From Candidatus Iainarchaeum sp. (GTDB taxonomy: Archaea; Iainarchaeota; Iainarchaeia; Iainarchaeales; JAAZKV01): a DNA stretch of 13,323 nucleotides. The position numbers and the translations under genes were made by a program. Positions 6,475 to 13,299 of the stretch are shown piece after piece. The notes below the pieces were generated by a model. It saw only the letters and a list, made by a program, of their open reading frames with translations. It ran no database searches and had not been told where the DNA came from. The stretch covers positions 1 to 13,323 of the forward strand of contig JAQUZG010000018.1 in the NCBI GenBank assembly GCA_028691435.1, in the 5' to 3' direction. The first letter of the stretch is position 1. Each line of letters opens with the position of its first letter.

Positions 6475-8502
6475 TCACTTTGAAAAAATTATATCAACTG
6501 CATAAGCTCCAGTTTCATTCACAATAACTGGATTAATTTCTATTTCTTTTAATTCATTATAGTTTTGAGTAAGTATTGAAAAATTCATTATAAGCTTTTT
6601 TAATTCTTTTATATTATAAACTTTTTTTGTTCTTGCTCCTTTTAGTACGGCCGTACCTTTTACTTCATCAAACATTTCTTCAATATCACTTTCACAAAGT
6701 GGGGCAATTTTTTGAGAAACATCTTTCATTACTTCAACAAATATTCCCCCTAATCCATAAGTAATTACTTTTCCAAATTCATTAGTAATTGATGAAACTA
6801 AAACTTCTTGACCAATTATCATTTCTTGAACAGCAATTGTTTTTGGTTTTTTTAAATCAACAAGTATTTTTTGCATTTTCAAATATTCTTCTTTTGCATT
6901 TTCTTTTGTAATTTTTGCGTTTACTAAACCTAAATCAGTTTTATGAGCTATTCCACTTGCAGCTTTTAATGCAATAGGGAAATTTAATTTTTTAATTGCT
7001 TCATCAAATTCATTTTCATTTTCAACAAAAAATGTTTTACATGTTTTTATTCCAAATTTATCCAAAATTGTAAATCCTTCTTTAACAGAAACTACATCTT
7101 TAGAAATTATTTTTTCAATTTCTTTATCTCTTTTAATATTAAACTTAAATTCTTTTATTAATTTTTTATTTTCAGTATATTCTTTAAGTCTTGATAAAGC
7201 CTTTATTCCTCTTTCAGGAGTTTCAAATTCAATTACCCCATTTTCTCTTAATTGTCTTCTTGCGTGTGCAACAGCAACTCCTCCAATAAACGAACACATT
7301 ATTGGAGTTGATTTGTTTAATTCAATTATTATATCGGACACTCTGTTTGGATCAGTCATACTTTGTGGAGTAACTAATGCATAAATTAAATCAATATTTT
7401 TATCATTTTGTAAAACGGCTAAAGCATTTCTATAATCAATTGGTTTTGCATCCCCGATTAAGTCAAGTGGATTAGATGCATGAGGATTAATTTCTTTTAC
7501 AACTTTTAATGTTTCTTCACTAAATTTTGGTAATGGGAATTTATGATTTTCTGCGGAGTCAGCAACAATTACTCCTGGTCCACCAGCATTTGTTACTACT
7601 GCCAAATTAAATCTTTTTAAATTTTTTAATTTTGAAAACATTTTTGCCATATCAAAAAATCCTTCTATAGAATTTGCTCTTAAAATATTCGCTTTTTTGC
7701 AAGCCACAGTAAATAATTCATCATTACAAGATATCGCTCCAGTATGTGATGATGCTGCAATTCTACCAGCATTACTTCTACCAGATTTAATTAAAACAAT
7801 TGGTTTCTTTTTTGATAAAGAATAAGCTGATTCTAAAAATTCTTTTTCATTTTTTACTGATTCCATATAAACAAAAACTGCACTTGTTTTTGGATCATTT
7901 TCAAGATAAGAAAAATAATCTTTTTCGTTTAAGAATGATTTATTTCCTGTTGAAATAAATTTTGAAAATCCAATTTTTTCTTTTCTTGACCAATCAAGAA
8001 TTGCTGTGCAAAGTGCTCCACTTTGAGACACTACTGCAATTGAACCAAGACTTGGAAATGTTGCAGCAAAAGAAGCATTAAGTCCATTTTCAGTATTAAT
8101 TATTCCAAGGGTGTTTGGACCAACTACATTCATTTGATTTTTTGTAATTATTTCTTTTAACTCATCTTCTAGTTTTTTTCCTTCAGCACCAGTTTCACTA
8201 AATCCAGCACTTATAATTATTGCATTTTTTATTTTCTTTTTTGCACAATCATTTATTGTTGATGGAACAAATTGTGCAGGTATAACAAGAATTGCTAAAT
8301 CAACTGACTTTTTTATTTCTAAAATTGAAGAATATGTTTTTACGCCTTGAACTTCTTGTTCTTTTAAATTTACTGGAAATAAATCTCCTTTGTAATTTGC
8401 ATCAATCAAATTTTTTAAAATATCAAATCCAACTTTTCCAGGCGTATTAGATGCACCAATAATTGCAATTGATTTTGGATTAAACATATTTTCTAAAGAC
8501 AT
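6475..8502 (-). CDS. acetate-CoA ligase (ADP-forming), fused alpha-beta
   Basis: Converts acetyl-CoA (or another acyl-CoA), ADP and phosphate to the free acid, CoA and ATP: the substrate-level phosphorylation step of fermentative archaea. In 675 residues the domains run: CoA-binding Rossmann fold (about 1-130, with IIGASNTPGKVG at 14-25 and VVGPNTLG at 126-133); succinyl-CoA-ligase-like domain with VSQSGAL at 158-164; the phosphorylated-histidine motif SSHTGA with His253; and a C-terminal ATP-grasp domain (about 455-675) with VQEMIIGQEV and YGLGGIFVEV. This is the single-chain arrangement, whereas Pyrococcus uses separate alpha and beta subunits. It is probably leaderless from its own TATA box. 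It complements the pyruvate:ferredoxin oxidoreductase genes 2.4 kb away. Substrate range (acetate or branched acids) cannot be read from the sequence. Confidence 0.93.
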   Translation of the reverse strand: MSLENMFNPKSIAIIGASNTPGKVGFDILKNLIDANYKGDLFPVNLKEQEVQGVKTYSSILEIKKSVDLAILVIPAQFVPSTINDCAKKKIKNAIIISAGFSETGAEGKKLEDELKEIITKNQMNVVGPNTLGIINTENGLNASFAATFPSLGSIAVVSQSGALCTAILDWSRKEKIGFSKFISTGNKSFLNEKDYFSYLENDPKTSAVFVYMESVKNEKEFLESAYSLSKKKPIVLIKSGRSNAGRIAASSHTGAISCNDELFTVACKKANILRANSIEGFFDMAKMFSKLKNLKRFNLAVVTNAGGPGVIVADSAENHKFPLPKFSEETLKVVKEINPHASNPLDLIGDAKPIDYRNALAVLQNDKNIDLIYALVTPQSMTDPNRVSDIIIELNKSTPIMCSFIGGVAVAHARRQLRENGVIEFETPERGIKALSRLKEYTENKKLIKEFKFNIKRDKEIEKIISKDVVSVKEGFTILDKFGIKTCKTFFVENENEFDEAIKKLNFPIALKAASGIAHKTDLGLVNAKITKENAKEEYLKMQKILVDLKKPKTIAVQEMIIGQEVLVSSITNEFGKVITYGLGGIFVEVMKDVSQKIAPLCESDIEEMFDEVKGTAVLKGARTKKVYNIKELKKLIMNFSILTQNYNELKEIEINPVIVNETGAYAVDIIFSK

Positions 8503-8520
8503 ATAGTTATTAGAAATTAG

Positions 8521-8532
8521 ATAAATATATAC
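8521..8532 (-). promoter_or_regulatory. TATA box of the acetate-CoA ligase/PHP operon
   Basis: GTATATATTTAT on the minus strand, 19-30 bases before the ATG at 8502. No ribosome binding site precedes that ATG, so a leaderless transcript is likely. It lies in the 79-nt gap after the SET gene, so the ligase does not depend on read-through. Confidence 0.6.
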
Positions 8533-8581
8533 TTTGCTGTTTTGGAAAAAATTAAAATCATAATCAAATTAATAAAATAAA

Positions 8582-9055
8582 TTAAGTAGTGAAAAAAAAG
8601 TTTCTGCATTTTTCAGATTTGCATTTACATTGAATTAAATTATTTTTTTCTTCATTTTCACAATAATCAATAGTAATTTCTTCACCAGTTTCTATTAATC
8701 GCTTCGCTCGAAGAACAACCCGTTTTTGCTCAATTCCAATTTCAGAATTTGGATTACAAGAGTGATTTACATAATTAATTATTTTTTCATCAAAAACAAA
8801 TTTGCCAGTGGCAATACGAATAGATTTTGGAATGTGGGTGGAAAATATGTTTTTTGGTGAAATTAAATAAAAGGGTTGATTAGCTGGAATTTGAATAGTT
8901 GTAAAAATACCAAATTTATGGATTAAGCTTTTTTGTTTTTCAAGAAAGTTTTCTTTTAAAAGAAAATCTTCTGCTTTTGTAGAATGTGATTCAACTAAAA
9001 CAAAATCTTCTTTGTCAACAGCTTTTTCATTTAAATGTTTATATTTATTAGGCAT
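8582..9055 (-). CDS. SET-domain protein-lysine methyltransferase
   Basis: Predicted SAM-dependent lysine N-methyltransferase of 157 residues. Seen directly: the SAM-binding N-terminal SET motif around HKFGIFTT (46-53), the pseudoknot motif NHSCNPN (97-103), GEEITIDY (124-131) with the catalytic tyrosine, and a post-SET cysteine cluster C-x-C-x4-C (143, 145, 150) that with the NHSC cysteine would bind zinc. All core catalytic elements are intact. The ATG at 9055 is preferred over an in-frame TTG at 9073 because TTTAAACC lies 22-29 bases upstream. The target is unknown: archaeal chromatin proteins, ribosomal proteins or other substrates are possible. Small stand-alone SET proteins of this type also occur in bacteria, so transfer is possible. 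Confidence 0.9.
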   Translation of the reverse strand: MPNKYKHLNEKAVDKEDFVLVESHSTKAEDFLLKENFLEKQKSLIHKFGIFTTIQIPANQPFYLISPKNIFSTHIPKSIRIATGKFVFDEKIINYVNHSCNPNSEIGIEQKRVVLRAKRLIETGEEITIDYCENEEKNNLIQCKCKSEKCRNFFFTT

Positions 9056-9076
9056 AATAAAATTATACAACAAAAA

Positions 9077-9084
9077 GGTTTAAA
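9077..9084 (-). promoter_or_regulatory. TATA box of the SET-domain gene
   Basis: TTTAAACC on the minus strand, 22-29 bases before the ATG at 9055, consistent with a leaderless transcript and with that start. Confidence 0.5.
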
Positions 9085-9170
9085 GACAATCATCTAAAAT
9101 AAAAAAATAAATATAAAAAATAATGAACTAAATAAAGTATACTATTAAAATAAAACGATTAGATTAATGA

Positions 9171-9193
9171 GAATAAATCAAAATGATTTATTC
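9171..9193 (-). terminator. hairpin downstream of the 54-residue gene
   Basis: Perfect 10-bp inverted repeat GAATAAATCA / TGATTTATTC with a three-base loop, 34 nt after the stop of the minus-strand gene at 9228. It is followed on that strand by a T-rich stretch. It is likely a 3' end or terminator structure. It has the same build as the hairpin after dnaK (9-10 bp stem, UUU loop). The remainder of 9085-9227 is A/T-rich, with no supportable gene. Confidence 0.5.
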
Positions 9194-9227
9194 CTTAAAA
9201 TTAAATTATTTAAATTTAGAAAGCTAA

Positions 9228-9392
9228 TTATTCTTCAGTTCCTTCTTCTTCAGCAAACGCTTTAATTGCATCAAAATTTTCAACAATTAATCTTGCTTTC
9301 CCTTTTCCAAATTGGAATGGATATTTATCATCGTCTCCTCTTTTTAAAACAATTAATTTGTGTCCTTTAAATTCATTATAATCAACTGGCAT
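9228..9392 (-). CDS. small conserved-looking hypothetical protein, 54 residues
   Basis: Protein starting MPVDYNEFKGHKLIVLKR, followed by an acidic turn, then YPFQFGKGKARLIVENFDAI and an acidic Glu-rich tail. The pattern (YNEFKG...PFQFG.GKARLI.EN.DAI..F) reminds me of a family of roughly 50-60-residue uncharacterised prokaryotic proteins, but I cannot name it, and no function is known to me. The reading frame extends to 9464, but the ATG at 9392 is preceded by GGGGTG at 5 nt, so this start is preferred. It is transcribed divergently from dtdA and followed by a hairpin. It is acidic, soluble, and has no cysteine or membrane segment. Confidence 0.75.
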   Translation of the reverse strand: MPVDYNEFKGHKLIVLKRGDDDKYPFQFGKGKARLIVENFDAIKAFAEEEGTEE

Positions 9393-9430
9393 AGTAGCAC
9401 CCCACATTTTTATGTAATTAAAATAAGTAA

Positions 9431-9440
9431 TGTTTAAAAA
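9431..9440. promoter_or_regulatory. shared TTTAAA box between divergent genes
   Basis: The self-complementary TTTAAA at 9433-9438 is the best TATA candidate in the 101-nt divergent gap for both directions. It would place starts near 9410 (minus, about 18-nt leader) and near 9462 (plus, about 32-nt leader). Both leaders would contain the observed GGGGTG and GGTGA ribosome binding sites. This is a plausible bidirectional promoter, not proven. Confidence 0.35.
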
Positions 9441-9493
9441 ACCAATTAAAACCCTTTGTTTCATTAGATTAGTAAGAATATGGTGAAATTCAA

Positions 9494-10291
9494 ATGACTA
9501 CAAATAATCAAAATTTAGCAATAGTTTATTCTAATATTGATCAAGCAGGAATAAATATAATTAATGAATTAAAAAAATTAAACTGTAAATTACCAATTTA
9601 TGCATTTGATGAAGAAAGTATTTTTATTAATTTAGATAAACTAAGTGAAAATCAAATTATTTTTGTTACAAAGCACATGAGTAAAGCAGAAAAAAAGTCT
9701 TTAACAGTTCATTCAATTGGCAATTTTGATAAAGCTGAATTTGGAGGATTAGACAAAAAGTTAGTTTTAGCTAATCCAAAACTTGCTGGAATATTTTTAA
9801 GAAATTTAGAAAAATATGCTAAAGAATTAAATCTAAAAGAATATGAGATTTGTTATGAAGTAACTCATCATGGCCCATACTCAGAAAAATTATGTATTTT
9901 TATTGAAGTTGGCGGCACAGAAAAGGAATGGAGCGATTTAGAAGCATGTAAAATTATTGCGAAAACTATTTTAGAGTCAATTAACAAAGAAAATAAAGAT
10001 TTAGTTGCAATTGGTTTAGGTGGCGGGCACTATGCTCCAGAATTTAGCAAAGTTACAAAAAGAACAAATATTTCTTTTGGGCATATTTGTCCAAAATATA
10101 ATTTGGAAAATTTAACTTTTGAATTATTAAATGAAATGATAGAAAAATCAAATGCAAATTTAATCGTGATTGATTATAAGGGATTAGGGAAAGAAAAAGA
10201 AAAAATAAAAGAATTTTGTGAAAAAATAAAATTAGAAAAAAATATTGAAACTAAAAGAACAGATAAATTAAAAATTATAAATACTGATTAA
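9494..10291 (+). CDS. dtdA: D-aminoacyl-tRNA deacylase, archaeal DtdA/GEK1 type
   Basis: Hydrolyses D-amino acids from mischarged tRNAs, a cytoplasmic proofreading enzyme that depends on zinc. The 265 residues match the archaeal/plant DTD2 family, which is unrelated to bacterial Dtd: HSIGN at 73-77, YEVTHHGP at 121-128, FIEVGGTEKEW at 136-146, GLGGGHYAP at 174-182 and FGH at 195-197. The conserved His and Glu residues expected for metal binding and catalysis are present, and the length is typical. The ATG follows GGTGA at 7 nt. The 3' end overlaps the converging phosphatase-like gene by 17 nt. Divergent from a small unknown gene. This family is a useful marker that the organism is archaeal. 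Confidence 0.95.
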   Translation: MTTNNQNLAIVYSNIDQAGINIINELKKLNCKLPIYAFDEESIFINLDKLSENQIIFVTKHMSKAEKKSLTVHSIGNFDKAEFGGLDKKLVLANPKLAGIFLRNLEKYAKELNLKEYEICYEVTHHGPYSEKLCIFIEVGGTEKEWSDLEACKIIAKTILESINKENKDLVAIGLGGGHYAPEFSKVTKRTNISFGHICPKYNLENLTFELLNEMIEKSNANLIVIDYKGLGKEKEKIKEFCEKIKLEKNIETKRTDKLKIINTD

Positions 10292-10856
10292 ATGAAACTA
10301 TTTCAAATGTTTCACCATCTTCAGTAGATAATTCAAACATTGTTAATGGGTCAGCTTGTTCTAAATCAAAAGCTAATCGTTCTCTAAAAAAACAATCAAT
10401 TATAGCTTGATTTGCAATTATCATTATTTGTTCTTCATCCAAATTTTCAATTATTATTTTATCCATTGCTGCAAGTAGTCTTGCTGCAAAATCAAAATAA
10501 CTTTCTCCGCCTTTAACTGTAAAATTTATATTTTCTAATTCTTCAATTTCTTCAACATGTTCAGTCATTATTTCATCATAGTTTAATTTTTTTAAATATC
10601 CTAAATTATCTCTTTTTCTTAATTCATCAATTATAATTAATTTTTTATTTTTGTTTGATAAAATTAATTGTGCTGTTTCTACTGCATCAAAATCAGTACT
10701 TACAAAAAAGTTTTGTGTTGAATCTATTTTATCAATTAAATTTTTTGATGCTTTTATTGTTTCATTTTTTCCTTCATCAGATAAATGTTTATTTAATTTA
10801 AATTTAATTACTTCATCAGCCATAGTTTTTGCAGGAGTTATAAAAGTTATATTCAT
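10275..10856 (-). CDS. histidine-phosphatase-fold protein lacking catalytic residues (pseudoenzyme)
   Basis: 193 residues that follow the phosphoglycerate-mutase-like (histidine phosphatase) layout, but the active site is lost. The first strand ITFITPAKT (3-11) aligns with the usual LVRHGET, with TPA at 7-9 in place of Arg-His-Gly. STDFDAVETAQLI (53-65) corresponds to SSDLxRAxQTA, and GGES (116-119) followed by D..AR matches GES..D...R. MIIANQAII (145-153) replaces VVSHGGVI, so the second histidine is Asn149. The frame is open and the ATG follows GGTGAT, so it looks like a maintained, non-catalytic protein and not a decayed gene. It is 40 nt after porB and probably in the por transcript. Fold assignment is moderately secure; function is unknown. 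Confidence 0.75.
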   Translation of the reverse strand: MNITFITPAKTMADEVIKFKLNKHLSDEGKNETIKASKNLIDKIDSTQNFFVSTDFDAVETAQLILSNKNKKLIIIDELRKRDNLGYLKKLNYDEIMTEHVEEIEELENINFTVKGGESYFDFAARLLAAMDKIIIENLDEEQIMIIANQAIIDCFFRERLAFDLEQADPLTMFELSTEDGETFEIVSFNQYL

Positions 10857-10896
10857 TAAATCACCAAAAAAATTTATTATTAATTAAAAAGTAAAA

Positions 10897-11808
10897 TTAT
10901 CTATATAAATTATCAAATAATTTTTTTCCATTATTTTCAATTAAAAAGTTATATCGCTCATCAACATAGGCTTGTATTTTTTGTATATCTTGCGGAGTAA
11001 CATGTTTAAATCGACCTTGTGATTTTAAATAATCATCAACTGGTTTTCTTTCTTTTAATGGTTGATTTAATTTTAGTATTCCTTTTTCTATTTCATAAGG
11101 AACAAATATTCCACATTCAATTGATTTTCTTAAAATTTCAATTGATTGACTTGGTTCAATTTTCCAACCTGGAACACAAGACACCATCACATGGATAAAT
11201 GATGGCCCATTTACTTTTAGTGCTTTTTCTACTTTTGTTTTTAAGTCAAATAAATTTGTTACTGAGGTAGATGCAACATATTCAATCCCATGTGCGGCTA
11301 CAATAAAAGGCAAGGGTTTTTTTGGGTTTTCTTTTCCATGAATTACTTTTCCAGCTGGCGAAGTTGTAGTATTAGCATAAGGGAATGTTGCTCCACTTCT
11401 TTGAATACCAGTATTCATATACGCTTCGTTATCTGTTGCAACGTATAGAAATTTATGGCCTCTCTCTAGTGCTCCACTAAGTGATGCAAATCCAATATCA
11501 AAAGATGCTCCATCACCACCAAACGCGATTACATTTGTATCCATTTGTCCTTTTGCATTAAGTGCTTCTCTTACCCCACTAGCTACTGCGCTTACATTTT
11601 GAAATGCTGCATGAACCCAAGGTAATTTCCATGCTGTTTCAGGATATGGTGTTGAAACTACTTCCATACATCCTGTTGCATGCGCAACAATAGTATTTTT
11701 TCCAGCAGCTTTTAGAATGTGTCTTATTGCTAGTGCTTCTGCACATCCTGCACAAGCTCGGTGGCCACTTGCAAAATATTCATCTTCGTTTAAACCCATT
11801 ATTGCCAT
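10897..11808 (-). CDS. porB: pyruvate:ferredoxin oxidoreductase, beta subunit
   Basis: Thiamine-diphosphate-binding subunit of the enzyme that converts pyruvate and CoA to acetyl-CoA, CO2 and reduced ferredoxin. The 303 residues show four cysteines for the proximal [4Fe-4S] cluster (CAGC at 19-22, Cys47, Cys211) and the ThDP/Mg motif GGDGASFDIG (97-106) continuing to DNEAYMNTGIQRSG (126-139). All are intact. The ATG at 11808 follows GGTGA at 5 nt; the frame could be extended to a TTG at 11820, but that would overlap the ribosome binding site. It begins 13 nt after porA in the order porD-porA-porB. It could in principle be a related 2-oxoacid oxidoreductase, but motif content and gene order favour pyruvate. 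Confidence 0.95.
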   Translation of the reverse strand: MAIMGLNEDEYFASGHRACAGCAEALAIRHILKAAGKNTIVAHATGCMEVVSTPYPETAWKLPWVHAAFQNVSAVASGVREALNAKGQMDTNVIAFGGDGASFDIGFASLSGALERGHKFLYVATDNEAYMNTGIQRSGATFPYANTTTSPAGKVIHGKENPKKPLPFIVAAHGIEYVASTSVTNLFDLKTKVEKALKVNGPSFIHVMVSCVPGWKIEPSQSIEILRKSIECGIFVPYEIEKGILKLNQPLKERKPVDDYLKSQGRFKHVTPQDIQKIQAYVDERYNFLIENNGKKLFDNLYR

Positions 11809-11821
11809 ATTTTTCACCAAA

Positions 11822-12970
11822 TTATTTTAACCAATATCCTTTATTTCCTTTTTCTAAACATTCAAAAACTTTTTTTATTTTTTCTACTGTAATATCTCTT
11901 CCACCTAGTCCAGCAATGAATCCTTCTACTTTTACACTTGTTCCATAAAGTGCTGATTTTACATCAAGTGTTACTGCCCCATCACTTCCAAGGGAAACAT
12001 GTTTATCAATTACGCCAATTGATTTTAAATTTTTTGTTGCTTTAATTAATTCTTCTTTTGGGAATGGTCGGATTGATTTTATTTTTATTACTCCAACTTT
12101 TTTTCCTTGTTGTCTTAATTCTTCTACAGCTACTCGTGCAGTTCCTGTTACACTACCAACTGTAACAATAGCATATTCTGCATCAGCTAATTCAATTTCT
12201 TCAATTAATCCATCACCATAAACTCTATTAAATTGTTTTTTAAATTCTAAATTTATTGTTAGTATTTCTTTTAATGCTTCTTGCATTGCATTTTCTTCTT
12301 GTTCGTGAAATTCCATAAATGAATTTGGAAATGCAATTGGACCAAATGTTTTTGGAGAATTCACATCTAAATAATCTTTTGGTTTATAATCTGGCAAAAA
12401 TTTGTCAACTGATTGTTGCTCTTCTAATTGTACAGGTTCAAAAACATGTGATAAATAAAACCCATCTAAACAAACCATTACTGGTAAAGAAACATTTTCT
12501 TTTTCTGCTAATTTGTAAGCCATTAAAATTGTGTCAAATGCTTCTTGACTACTTTCAACATATAATTGTATCCAACCTTGATCTCTTTCACTCATTGAAT
12601 CTGAATGATCATTCCAAATATTTATTGGTCCACTTATAGTTCTATTAGCCACTGCCATTACAGCAGGAAATCTTGCTGCAGAAATTATAGGAATCATTTC
12701 ATGCATATATGCTAAACCATTTGATGCAGTTGCAGTGAATGATCTTACTCCAGCAGCATATGCTCCAAATAAAGCACTTGCAGCACTATGTTCACTTTCA
12801 ACGTGAATCATTTTTGCATCTATCTCGCCATTAAAAACAAATTCACTTAATTTTTCAGGAATTAAAGTAGAAGGAGTTATTGGATACATTGGTAAAACTT
12901 TTGGTTTACACATTTTTACTGCTTCAGCAATCGCATCTGCTCCTGAAATTACAACTTTTTTTGCTACCAT
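11822..12970 (-). CDS. porA: pyruvate:ferredoxin oxidoreductase, alpha subunit
   Basis: Subunit that forms the active site together with PorB. The 382 residues contain YPITPST (29-35), the ESEHSA motif (58-63) with the glutamate that contacts thiamine diphosphate, TATASNGLAYMHE, and the signature region NRTISGPINIWNDHSD, followed by the C-terminal transketolase-like domain with IGVIDK and GLGGRDIT. Length is normal for archaeal PorA. The ATG at 12970 is chosen over an in-frame GTG at 12979, because TGTGA at 5 nt spacing matches the pattern in dnaK and porB. It lies 39 nt after porD and 13 nt before porB, clearly one operon. Confidence 0.95.
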   Translation of the reverse strand: MVAKKVVISGADAIAEAVKMCKPKVLPMYPITPSTLIPEKLSEFVFNGEIDAKMIHVESEHSAASALFGAYAAGVRSFTATASNGLAYMHEMIPIISAARFPAVMAVANRTISGPINIWNDHSDSMSERDQGWIQLYVESSQEAFDTILMAYKLAEKENVSLPVMVCLDGFYLSHVFEPVQLEEQQSVDKFLPDYKPKDYLDVNSPKTFGPIAFPNSFMEFHEQEENAMQEALKEILTINLEFKKQFNRVYGDGLIEEIELADAEYAIVTVGSVTGTARVAVEELRQQGKKVGVIKIKSIRPFPKEELIKATKNLKSIGVIDKHVSLGSDGAVTLDVKSALYGTSVKVEGFIAGLGGRDITVEKIKKVFECLEKGNKGYWLK

Positions 12971-13009
12971 AAAAATCACACAATAATTTAAATTAAATAA
13001 ATTTTAATT

Positions 13010-13282
13010 TTATTTTTCCTCAACTTTTGAAGTAATTGCTTTTACTGGACATTCTTTTTCACAAATTAAACATCCTTTACAATAATCTTTGTTTATTTCA
13101 AATTTTCCATCGCTAGTTTTTCTTATTGCACTATCTGGACAATTTGCCCAGCATTTCCCACAAGCAATACATTTTGTTTTATCAATTGTTGGAATAAATG
13201 TTCTCCATTCCCCAGTTTTGTAATTTATTGTTGAACCAGGTTCACTAATTACTCCACCTTTATTTATTTTTAATTCAGCCAT
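13010..13282 (-). CDS. porD: pyruvate:ferredoxin oxidoreductase, delta (ferredoxin-like) subunit
   Basis: Electron-transfer subunit of 90 residues carrying two [4Fe-4S] clusters: CIACGKCWANCP (Cys 38, 41, 44, 48) and CKGCLICEKECP (Cys 68, 71, 74, 78). The N-terminal 35 residues, including the EPGST...TGEWRTF segment, are typical of archaeal PorD and distinguish it from a free ferredoxin. It passes electrons from the PorAB catalytic core to external ferredoxin. The start is taken at the ATG at 13282; another ATG two codons upstream (13288) cannot be excluded because the ribosome binding site here is weak (TGATGAT). Confidence 0.93.
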   Translation of the reverse strand: MAELKINKGGVISEPGSTINYKTGEWRTFIPTIDKTKCIACGKCWANCPDSAIRKTSDGKFEINKDYCKGCLICEKECPVKAITSKVEEK

Positions 13283-13299
13283 AATCATCAATCTCTAAT

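Noticed and set aside
9168..9269. A plus-strand frame of about 33 codons starting at 9168.
   Set aside because: No ribosome binding site; it crosses the hairpin and then runs antisense through the 54-residue gene.
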